Origin: Kalmusia sp. IMI 367209
Taxonomy: Eukaryota > Ascomycota > Dothideomycetes > Pleosporales > Didymosphaeriaceae
DNA length: 64,000 bases
Direction of reading: 5' to 3'
Assembly (NCBI GenBank): GCA_027946365.1
Contig: JAPEUQ010000014.1
Span: 1,178,001-1,242,000 of the forward strand
Below, in pieces: positions 35,622 to 44,930 of this stretch (position 1 is the first letter of the stretch; every line of letters begins with the position of its first letter). Made by a program: the position numbers and the translations under genes. The notes beneath the pieces were generated by a model. The model searched no databases. It saw only the letters and a program-made list of their open reading frames with translations, and had not been told where the DNA came from.

Positions 35622-38531
35622 ATGCCTGAAGCGAAGCAAAGGCGCGGACGTCCCCAAAAATATTATTTCTAAGAAGTAGCTAGAGAAGTAGCTAATGCGG
35701 CCAATTAAGCGTCGCGATAACAACGGAAATAAGTTTAACTATAATAGTAGACTAGTAATAGTAGCCTCCGGATTGAATTTAATCCACGCTCTATTCTTTA
35801 GTAAGTTGAGGTTAAAGGGGATGCGCAGATTACGGCGTTGGATAGTGGAATTTAGGCTGAGGGCTTAAACGTGCCAACGGATAAGGACCGCCTGTAATTA
35901 CTAGAGATAGCTATTTAAAGCCTACTTTTCCTTACTCTAGATTTTATTAGAATTATGTTTTCCTAACTCTATATTATTTAGGCTTATTCCACTCTCTGCC
36001 AGATCGCTAGATTATAGGGTTAAGCTTGTACCTACCAAACTTATCATGCTCCTAGCCATTCCCATTTATTAATTGGTTCTTCCCTTATAAACTAGCTATA
36101 GGAGTGCTAACCATATATTTTGGGAAATAGTTTAATGAGACACCGTGGATCGAGAGCGAACGAGAAGAGCTACCAGCCTAGCTACTATCACCTAAAAATA
36201 TTTAGACTAGTAATAGTCCTAGAACACCAATACCTTAAGTATCCCCTAATATAGATATGCCTATGTTATCATAGACTATAACGCTTATTGCCTTACCTAG
36301 CTGGCCAATTTAATCTGTGACATAGGATCCTCAAGAGCTATCTGAAGCATTATATATTAATACTATACACTCTATAATTAAGTGGACAGAGGGACAAGAG
36401 GAAGCACTAGTAAAAAGGATAGAAGAAATATTAGAAGAATCATTAGAGCCATCGCCAGAAGAAGCTATAGATATCACGAAGGAATTGGCAGAGCAGCTAA
36501 TATAGTTCTATAACTATAATATAGATACTTATAGATAGTTAGAGTAGGATTATAGTACTGACCTATCAGGGCACATCACCCTTAGCGATTTTATCTCACG
36601 CCATGAAGTAATACCTAATATACTAAATACTATATATATACTTTTAAAGGGCCACGTCCATCCCTTAAATACTAAGAAATAGAAGTACACCTTTCTCGGA
36701 ACCACGACTGAAGAACCAGATACGCTAGGAAAAGTATATATACTATATTCTAGCGCTAGCCAGCCCTCTGCCCTAGTAACTATCATATATAATATTAATA
36801 GCATCATGGGCTTTATACCTAGTCTAGTCATGGCAAAACAAGGAATCCGCTTTAATCTTATACTATATATAGTATCTAATCTATTAACTAATATACATCT
36901 CACCTTCCCTATCCGCACTGAAGGTGGCCGAACGCGATGGGTCCCTCTATATATAGTACTATACTATCTACTTAATAGACTAGTAGGATAGGAGGATATT
37001 ATACTCTACCTCTTCTTTCCCCGTTTATACGAGCGACACAAGGCGAATAGCTACCTTACTTAATAGGCTCTATAAAGGTGGACTAACTAGGTCCTACTTT
37101 CTACTATCTATAGCCAGGCTTCCGCGTCTATTACACAGCATTACCCAGCTGGATACGAGCATAGTAAGCTAGCCAGTAAGGCAAGCCATATAGAGTCGCA
37201 TATATATAAGGATAAGATAGGGGCGCGCCATCAGTACATCCATCATTTTCTTCAGCCTAAGATACTGTAGGAGATATAGGATATAGTACTCCACACTATT
37301 AACGAAGAGGGCCTACATGACTTTAGAAACGTTTAAATCTTTTTTACTACTAAGAACTTAAAGGTTTTAAGTAAACGGCCAACACTGCAGCAAATATAGG
37401 ACAACTATTTTCTATACTAGGACTAAGCTATTAACGCTGAGCACCTTAATCTAGATTAGGTATGGGTAGATATTGGCAAAGAAGTATACGCGCTACCATC
37501 CTTCCTATAATATTAGAATCTAGGTAACTAGTAGGCGGAAACCCATCTTTGGAAGCCCTACTATTTAGAGGTATACTAGCTATGGTCCCAGCATGGATCG
37601 ACGCCTAAATCAACCCTACGCAATATATATTAAATAGCCCTACTATAGGATATAGCTGGAATGACCATCTTAACTACACACCAATCACTAAGCCGAGATT
37701 AAGGGCTCTTATATAGCCAGTTCTACACGAGCGAGAAGGAGATTTTTAATACTATTAAAACATTCCCTTTTTTAAGATAGCGCTCTAGAGAGCCTCACAC
37801 TGGATCCAAAGATCCACGCTGGCTGGTAAAAGATAGATGACTTAGACAACCACCGTCTAGAGATACTAGAGAAGTCTTATCTTACGAGCAAGGCACGCTA
37901 TATAGTAGATATTATAGGATTTATATAAAAGTCCTTTGGCACGCGCGAGGAATACTATATAACACTCATACTTATACTTCGTGTACGGGGATACCTTTAG
38001 TAGGGTAGAAGTTAGGATTATACGGTTAGCATCTCGCCTAGATCTAAGCTATTCTAGTGTATACCCATAGCTAATTATCTCCAATTTATATAGATAAATA
38101 TAAATAAGTTCACGACTGACTTCGAATATATGCGAAGCCTAAGAATATATAACTATATATTATAGGAGTATAGCTAGATGATGATTATATTTTTATGGCT
38201 ACTCAAGTTTAACTATAGTAGCTGCCAGCTTCAACGCGAAATCATACTCTAGAAAGATAAATAGGTAAATCAGTAGACTGGTAAGATACTATATAGATTT
38301 AGGTTTTTAACAACGCTAGCATAGGATGGCTACTACTGGTTACTACCTAAGATTAACTGGGAGCAATTCACGTTCTGTAAAGATCTTATAGGATGAAGTC
38401 TATTTAGTAACATCTATATAGTAGAAACATTTATAGCACGATGGCGGGCCATTCGAGAGACCAAAGACGATTTCATAAAGACGGAGCTACTAGGGGAAAT
38501 GGCTTAAATACTATAAAACCGCGTGTTTAGT
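35622..38531 (+). pseudogene. Large decayed ORF with an N-terminal AT-hook
   Basis: It begins MPEAKQRRGRPQKYYF, a classic AT-hook core (RGRP flanked by basic residues), which binds the minor groove of AT DNA. After interrupted sequence, a long frame from about 36560 reads LSDFISRHEVIPNIL, KYTFLGTTTEEPDTLGKVYI, IMGFIPSLVMAKQGIRFN, IRTEGGRTRWVPLYIVLYYL, VWVDIGKEVYALPSFL and MTILTTHQSLSRD. Almost all breaks are TAG or TAA. From memory, VWVDIGKE-type and LYSQFY-type motifs recur in large uncharacterised ascomycete proteins; this needs a search. The protein would exceed 800 residues. The general position of such a large ORF in an element parallels the gene at 44.9 kb. Confidence 0.6.
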
Positions 38532-38619
38532 AAGGTTATTAATCATTTGGCATATAAGATAAATGTATATATAATATTTTTAAAAAGATGTATTATCGTC
38601 GATTGAAAGCTCCATCAAA

Positions 38620-39296
38620 ATGGAGTTTTATAGCGATATAATATAGGGTAAGTTTATACTATATAAGGAGAATCTAGACATGATCCTAGAAGGTACACAG
38701 CCATATCAGCTAGCAAGTGGGAACAAGATAGTATATAAGAATCTTAACGATTTTATTAACTTTCTTTAGGACTTTAATAATGGATAAGACCGGAAGTATT
38801 AGGGCGGGAGAAGTTATCACGTACTCTATAAATAGTGCCTAAAGATCATTAAGGCTTAGTATAATAAAGAGGAAGGTGAAATGTTTATAGAGAACGTAAA
38901 AGTTTACTTTCTAATAGTAAACTAAATTATACCCTATCTTAACTATACCGTGTTCTGGCAGCATACAAAGCAGCACTAGAGAATATAATTATCTATTTAT
39001 CATTACTAGGTTCGCGTAGCGGCTGAGCCAGGTAAATCACTAGGATAAAGGGAGTTGGTACAGGCACAGAACGGAAGAGACTGGTTAATTAAATAAAATA
39101 GGCAGGTAGTACTAGAAGGCATACCCAAAGAACCAGAGGAGGCGGAATTATATATGGGAGATGTTAAGAAAAGCATTTTATGTAAATGGGAACGGCACCA
39201 AGCACGCCAGGGAGGATGATATATGGGTATAAGATAGTTTTCAGTAGGCACTACTAGTCGCATGTAGGGAAGTTTTATAAGAAAATAACATTTTGA
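38620..39296 (+). pseudogene. Decayed ORF of about 220 codons, unknown
   Basis: From ATG 38620 one frame runs MEFYSDII, GKFILYKENLDMILEGTQ, YQLASGNKIVYKNLNDFINF, EEGEMFIENVKVYFL, VFWQHTKQH, LVQAQNGRDWLIK and VVLEGIPKEPEEAELYMGDV, with only TAG/TAA breaks. This is the best-preserved small relic and could be reconstructed conceptually by comparison with intact homologues. No family recognised. It is the last plus-strand relic before the LTR pair. Confidence 0.55.
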
Positions 39297-39394
39297 TCTA
39301 ATTAACCGATATTCAAAGGAATATAAATAATAATAAATAAAGGAGATATAAAGATTAAGGCTAGAGGGGTAGGATATATAGACTATAGAGAAGG

Positions 39395-39735
39395 CTATTA
39401 GATAGAATGGTAATGTACGCCAGTCCGTCCTAGTTAATAATATTTCATGATAGTCTCTAGTAGTCTCTAATAGTCTATAGTAACTTATAGAGATCCCGAT
39501 ATGACTTTATGAAAGAAAGTAATAAAGAAGGCTCACATGTAAAGTGGAGGTAACTAAACTTACTTATAAAAATAAAGAATAACAGTTAATAATCAGCCTT
39601 ATATTCATTAAGATAAAGAGTATAAGAAGGATCTTAGCATCTTAGATAGAGAATTAAGAATGGAAAAAAACTACCTACCTTTATATATATATGTTAATAA
39701 TCAGTTTACGTATCAACCAATAGTATTAATGTTAA
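39395..39735 (-). repeat. RIPped LTR, shorter diverged copy
   Basis: GTACGCCAGTCCGTCCTAG, then AGTCTCTAGTAGTCTCTAATAGTCTATAG, matches the neighbouring LTR (GTATACGCCAGTCCACTC...). It ends in CAACCAATAGTATTAAT opposite the neighbour's AGCCAATAGTACTAAA. It is immediately adjacent to the next LTR. Confidence 0.65.
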
Positions 39736-40176
39736 ATAGAATGGCAGTATACGCCAGTCCACTCTAGTTAATAATAGTCTATAAAAGCCTCAGTAGTCTC
39801 TAATAGTCTACGGAAGCTTACAGAAATCTTAACGTAGTTTTCTAAATAAAATTAATAAAGAAAGCTTTATATATAAAGTGGGGTCAACTAGACTTACTCA
39901 ATTAATAAAATAAAGGATAATAAGTCAACGACTTATATAACGTTAGTTTAAATAATAGACCTCAAGACCTTAAATAGAGAGGACATAGGATAGACATAAA
40001 AAGACCTCTTAATAAAGAATATATAGAAAAATATTATAGTAATCTTTACGTTAAATCTTTATATTATCTTTTATTATAGTGTCTTATAGTAATATATACA
40101 CTATCTATTTAATATAGTAATTTATAGTAACTTTAGACCTTAGCCAATAGTACTAAAATCGGACATTAAGATTTAG
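39736..40176 (-). repeat. RIPped LTR, full copy
   Basis: About 440 bp. On the minus strand it begins TGTCCGATTTTAG and ends CTATTTAACA, giving the TG...CA termini of an LTR. It matches 11521-11965 (inverted) and 5918-6050 (partial). No adjacent internal region is seen, so it is a solo LTR or a remnant. Confidence 0.7.
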
Positions 40177-40615
40177 TAATAATAATATAAGGCTAACTAG
40201 AAGAAGAAGTAATAATGATATAGATTATAGAGAATAAAAGAAATATAAAAAGAAATAATAAGAGAGATATTATAATAAAGGATAGATATAAGTTTTATAG
40301 TTAAATAGAAATTATTAAATATAGTATAATATTAAAGGGATTATAATAATAGAATAAGATAAATGATTCCTATATATCTAAAGTAGACGGAGAAAAAGAA
40401 TTATAAAAGAGGATGATAAAGAATATATTATTAGCTAATTCTATAGTAAGTTATAGTTTAGAATAATAGAAAAGTTAAAAAAAAAAAGAAAAAAGTAAAT
40501 AAATATAGTAAAGAGAAACGTTTACTTTAATAGAAAATAAAAACTAAGAGTATAAAAGTAAAAGAAAAAAGATTAAATTTAAAGGAAAAAGAAAAAGAAT
40601 ATATAAGTAGAAATA
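40177..40615. other. Purine-rich AT tract
   Basis: The plus strand is strongly A/G-rich for more than 400 bases (for example runs of AAAAAAGAAAAAAG near 40480) and continues purine-rich through the next minisatellite. No gene. Confidence 0.55.
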
Positions 40616-41070
40616 TTATAAAATAAAAGGGTCTAAAAAGGTTAAAGGATCTAGTCTACTAAAAGGGTCTAGTTTACTAGAAGAATCTAGGAAACTAGGA
40701 GTATCTAGGAAACTAGGAGTATCTAGAAAACTAGGAGTATCTAGAAAACTAGGAGTATCTAGAAAACTAGAAGTATCTAGGAAACTAAAAGGATCTAGTC
40801 TACTAGGAGGGTCTAGAAAACTAGGAGTATCTAGAAAACTACAAGGGTCTAGTTTTCTAGGAAGGTCTAGTTTAGTAAGAGGATCTAGTCTACTAGGAAG
40901 GTCTAGAAAACTAGGAGTATCTAGAAAACTACAAGGGTCTAGTTTTCTAGGAGGGTCTAGTTTAGTAAGAGGATCTAGTCTACTAAGAGGGTCTAGGAAA
41001 CTGGGAGGGTCTAGGAAACTAGGAGAGTCTAGGAAACTGGGAGAGTCTAGGAAACTAGGAAGCACAAGAA
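40616..41070. repeat. 18-bp minisatellite, about two dozen units
   Basis: Units such as AACTAGGAGTATCTAG repeat with 18-bp period. The minus strand is open across it (SFLDTPSFLDPPSRLDP-type repeats over 149 codons), but this follows from the period being a multiple of three and has no start context or domain. It is treated as a repeat, not a gene. Confidence 0.85.
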
Positions 41071-41394
41071 AAAAAAGGGAGGCTAGAGAGTAAGTAAATC
41101 GTAAGCTGTAGTAAGAAGAGAAGCTAGGTTAGGGGTAGAAGTGAAGGTAAAAGAGAGTAGAAAGGAAGAAAGTAAAAGTTGAAAAGGGGCTAGTAGGTAG
41201 ATCCAAAAGGTGTTAGCGGAGTAAAGTAATAACGCTAGAGAAAAATAGATAAAGAAAGGTAAAACGAGAGGTAGGGGGTAGGCCAGTTAGTAAGCCAAAG
41301 AGAAGAAGCGGCAAGGTGTAAGAGTGATACTTAGGGGTGAAACGATGCCAGTAAGGTAGGGTTAGGTTGCCCCCAGGGGCGAAAAAGTGGTGCA
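41071..41394. other. Left part of the iteron element
   Basis: Purine-rich sequence leading into GGGGTGAAACGATGCCAG (about 41335), which is conserved in the RIPped copy at 6158. The homologous zone appears to begin around 41250. No gene seen. Confidence 0.5.
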
Positions 41395-42130
41395 AGGACG
41401 ACCCATAGGGGTAAAGACCCTGTAGAAGACTGCCCCCGGGGGCAAAGACTCTGGCAGACTGCCGTAGGAGTAAAGACTCTGGCAGACTGCCCCCGGGGGC
41501 AAAGACTCTAGCAGACTGCCCCAGGAGTAAAGACTTTGCGAAAGACTGCCCCCAGGGGCAAAGACTCTGGCAGACTGCCCCTGGGGGCAAAGACTCTGGC
41601 AGACTGCCCCTGGGGGCAAAGACTCTGGCAGACTGCCCCTGGGGGCAAAGACTCTGGCAGACTGCCGTAGGAGTAAAGACTCTGCGGAAGACTGCCCCCG
41701 GGGGCAAAGACTCTGGCAGACTGCCGTAGGAGTAAAGACTCTGCGGAAGACTGCCCCCTGCCGGAGTAAAGACTCTGGCAGACTGCCGTGGCAGAGAGTA
41801 AAGACTCTGCGGAAGACTGCCCCCGGGGGCAAAGACTCTGGCAGACTGCCGTAGGAGTAAAGACTCAAAGACTGCCCCGGGGGCAGACTCTGGCAGACTG
41901 CCGTAGGAGTAAAGACTCTGCAGGAAGACTTCCCCGGGGCAAAGACTTTGCGAAAGACCCTAGGAGCAAAGACTTTGGAAGACTCACCCCAAAGACTTGG
42001 TAGACTGGGGCAAAGACTCTTGCAGACTGCCGTAGGAGTAAAGACTCTGGAAGACTGCCCCCGGGGGCAAAGACTCTGGCAGACTGCCCCTAGGGGCAAA
42101 GACTTTGCGGAAGACTGCCCCCAGGGGCAA
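41395..42130. repeat. Iteron array with GGCAGACTGCC palindromes
   Basis: A GC-rich tandem array with a period near 29 bp built from GGCAAAGACTCTGGCAGACTGCCCCCGG-type units and a variant with GTAGGAGTAAAGACTC. The box GGCAGACTGCC is an 11-bp palindrome (GGCAG-A-CTGCC) and recurs about ten times; a second box, CCCCCGGGGG, is also palindromic. Long minus-strand frames across it are repeat artefacts. The array and its position before the gene are conserved in the RIPped copy at 6.2-7.0 kb. It may be a protein-binding array, a replication or segregation site, or a promoter array. Confidence 0.85.
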
Positions 42131-42279
42131 GAGGTTCAAACTAGACCCATAGATTTATAAGCACTAAACCTACTCCCGATTAGTTTAGTAGATGACAACT
42201 CCATAAAATCGACGTTGTATCTTAAAAGACCCCACTCTCCCTTTACCTTCTAATCTAATCGCACCCAGAGCTACCTACC

Positions 42280-44642
42280 ATGAAGCGCAAAGGCACAAAT
42301 GATACAAGAGTAACAAAAAGGCAACGTACAACGATTAAGGAAGTCAGAGAGGTAGATTCCCTCTACGATCAAGCTGCGCCATACGAACTGGCAACAGCTA
42401 GATTTCCGATCGACGCGCTCAGCCCAGATTGGAGCCTCGGTATCAATCGACCTATCGATGAAGCGCATAAGCGTCGCCTCTATGAGATTTTCAAAGAGGT
42501 GGGTGTCCTTCGGCGAGATGCAAGCCATCGGTTACAGGTTGCTTGCTCCAAGGCGCAAGTACAGCAGATGCTAGACCACCTTCACCAGGAGGGCCAGGCT
42601 CAGACTACCGTCGCTTCAGGCGAGAGCGGTAATGAGGATAGTACGAAGTGGCCATCGTTCAAAAGCTGGGATAGCGTAATTGGAGAAAAGGTAGAGCTTA
42701 TCGCGGGCCATCATCGAGTGGAAGCTTTCAAAGAGTATCTCCGACATTTTCGATTGCCGGAGGAAGAGCGTTGGTGGGTATGCAGCATCTACGACAAAGG
42801 TCAGTTTCACCCCCTACTTGTGTCAGCCAAGGCAAGCTAACCCTAAGAGGTAGATACGCTTCCACCACACCTGCGGATCAAGCTCCGTGCCAATCGAGAG
42901 GATACCATACTTCCAGATAACCATGGCCAGATCTGGACCGAATTAGCAAGCCTGTCCTCGAATAATGGCCAGCTGTTCCAGGGGTCAAACGGGTCAGTTG
43001 AGCAGGAGATGCTGGAGCAACTCAGGCTCAGCAGTCGAGTGAAGTTTCCGTGCGACGGCTGGCTACACTATGGCGGAACACTAGTTGGAGCCCTATAATC
43101 ACGAGATGGTGCCGTACCTCGATCGGACAGGTAACCTTTAACATCTCCACGTTTGAATGGATGGCAAGCTGCAGGATAGACGATGTGAGCGCAAACCCAG
43201 GCTGAAACCCCTTACCCATCCCATGCTAAGCGACACTGGCAGTATTGGTTCGCTGCCTTTGACGAGGTTATCGAGCTTACCTCGGAAATCCGCGACCGGT
43301 GGGGACTGGTGGTCCAATTGGCCGATTGGACCAAGCTGGCCAGCTTACCGCAGACACGCAGCAGAGGTGACGTACAGGGCCTATTCTATCCTAGCCTCGA
43401 GCCCGACGCGGAGCCTCACCGTCCAGCAGTCGCCGAAGAGATTTCTTCTCAACAGCGAGCGACGATGCATATCATGGCTTGCATGGATGGGTGTCTGCAG
43501 AGCCAGGTAGACGCTTCGTTGACATCCAGGCGCTCCTCAAGACTACGAAGCAGGAAGGGAAGCTCATGAGCGTCTTGATGACGCACATCAGCCAGTGGTT
43601 GAACCAGGAGCCTGCCAGGGTCGTTGACCGTGAGAATAACAAGCCCGCGTTACGGAAGGACTTGGTGCCTGCGCTGCGAGAAAGGCATGGAGAAGAGGCA
43701 GAAGCTACCTCGCGGATCCTCCAGCAACGGGTCCTCGACTACGTGCGTAAGAATGGAAAGGACTACACCAGCACAATGCTGGAGCACTACCTCCACGAAT
43801 ATCCAGCCAGACACGAAAACGCCTACAGCGCACGCTTCAAGCACAAGGTGTGGAGGGAGACGCTACTCATCGTCGCAGACTTCACGGGGCCAGCTCTCCG
43901 GCACAAGTACCTGGCCGACTTCCTTCCGGAGGAGACGTGCGCGACCAGCGCAGATCTTTCACCGACGATCGCCCAAATCGCGCGTACGCTCATCTGCCAA
44001 ATCCCAGAAGTCGCCAACGACCCAGCACTCCAGTCGAAATGCGCAGGCCAGAAGCTACTTGCGATGATGCAGCCAGTGATCCAACAGTGGATCTCTGAAC
44101 AATACGCAGAAGCGCCGGGCAGTCCCAGCAAAGAGGAGCAGTCGTCCACGGCTGAGGGGATGGAGGTAACGCTCGAGACGGCTGAGGGGATGGAGGTGAC
44201 GCTCGAGACGCTCCCCAAAGAGCTAAGCACACCCACCCTAACCCAAGGGCAAGGAGTATCCACGGCGCATCGGCAGCGTAGGTCTCCATCTCCCGGAGCG
44301 CAGGCGGCATCACATAGGCACGGATCTGCGAAAGAGCAAGGCGCTACCCAAACCTTACAACACGGGCCACAAGCGGCACCAGGCAGAGAGTCGCCGCACG
44401 GCGACGTGAGCAGCCTTACCCCGGATGAGCTGCGCAGCCTTCGCAAGCAACACCGTCAGCAGAAGGACCCGACACGTCGGGTCTCCTCAACGGCCACCGC
44501 TAGACCAACGACTACCGCTAGACTCCACCGGCCCGCAGATTCCGAGCGAGCTAGCCCCCACAGCCTATCACGGGCTCACGACATTGGAGGCAAAGGACAT
44601 CAGCGAAACACGGTACAAGGTAAGTTCACCAATCTGAGGTGA
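42280..44642 (+). CDS. ParB-like/DUF3723-like element protein, frame broken twice
   Basis: Exon 1 is 42280-42799. Intron 1 (42800-42847) is GTCAGT...GCTAACCCTAAG. Exon 2 starts 42848; intron 2 (43185-43230) is GTGAGC...GCTAAG; exon 3 runs to 44642. Residues 54-88 (GINRPIDEAHKRRLYEIF) and 138-172, with GHHRVEAF at 143-150, resemble a ParB-like domain. The downstream LRANREDT, HGQIWTEL, RRLATLWRN and ITRWCRTSIGQ motifs match, from memory, the fungal DUF3723 family found in large mobile elements. Two single-base losses are needed, near 43050 and between 43488 and 43507. The C-terminus is low-complexity with a 30-bp tandem duplication (44154-44213). Full length would be about 757 residues. It follows the iteron array directly and is probably nuclear. 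It may be a pseudogene or carry sequencing errors. Confidence 0.65.
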
Positions 44643-44930
44643 TCGGCGTGGTTCCTCACTGGTCCGGACGGCCTAAACAGTGTAAAGTTACCATGTAGAT
44701 GGGGAGCGCTAGTCCCCACAAACCACCTAGACTATATATCATCTCCCAGACTTTGCATGTTCAGCGCTAGTGCTGCTGGCGATTCAGCGTTGAGTGAATA
44801 CATGTCATGTTTTGCTTCAAAGTTCCTTTTCCTTGCAGCTTGCCCCCAGGGGCAAGGGGTAGGACTCGGTGCCTGCTCTGCTGCCTTTCACCCCTGAAAG
44901 TAGCTCCTCCTCCATACTATTCTATCAACG
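44643..44930. other. Spacer between the two element genes
   Basis: About 290 bases. An alternative donor GTAAGT at 44621 with CCTAAACAG near 44680 could alter the last codons of the upstream gene. Otherwise it is the presumed promoter of the next gene; a CT-rich stretch precedes its ATG. Confidence 0.4.

Noticed and set aside
26517..36918. Minus-strand open runs at 26517, 29884, 33046, 34727 and 36550
   Set aside because: They lie antisense to or among plus-strand relics with recognisable motifs. RIP makes TAG and TAA on the coding strand and can leave the antisense strand open by chance.
21010..39300. Alternative genetic code with TAG as sense codon
   Set aside because: TAA breaks occur too, and intact genes in the window use TAG and TAA as stops. 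RIP of CAG, CAA and TGG codons explains the pattern.
40616..42099. Minus-strand open frames across the minisatellite and iteron array (SFLDTPSFLD and LPESLPPGAVCQ repeats)
   Set aside because: They are translations of tandem DNA repeats without start context or domain. The RIPped copy shows the array is conserved as DNA, not as a frame.
41395..42130. CRISPR-like regular array
   Set aside because: Units are contiguous variants with no unique spacers, and the DNA is eukaryotic.
42280..42840. Recent bacterial transfer of a ParB gene
   Set aside because: The gene has fungal-type introns in and after the ParB-like part and continues into DUF3723-like sequence, so it reads as an established fungal family.
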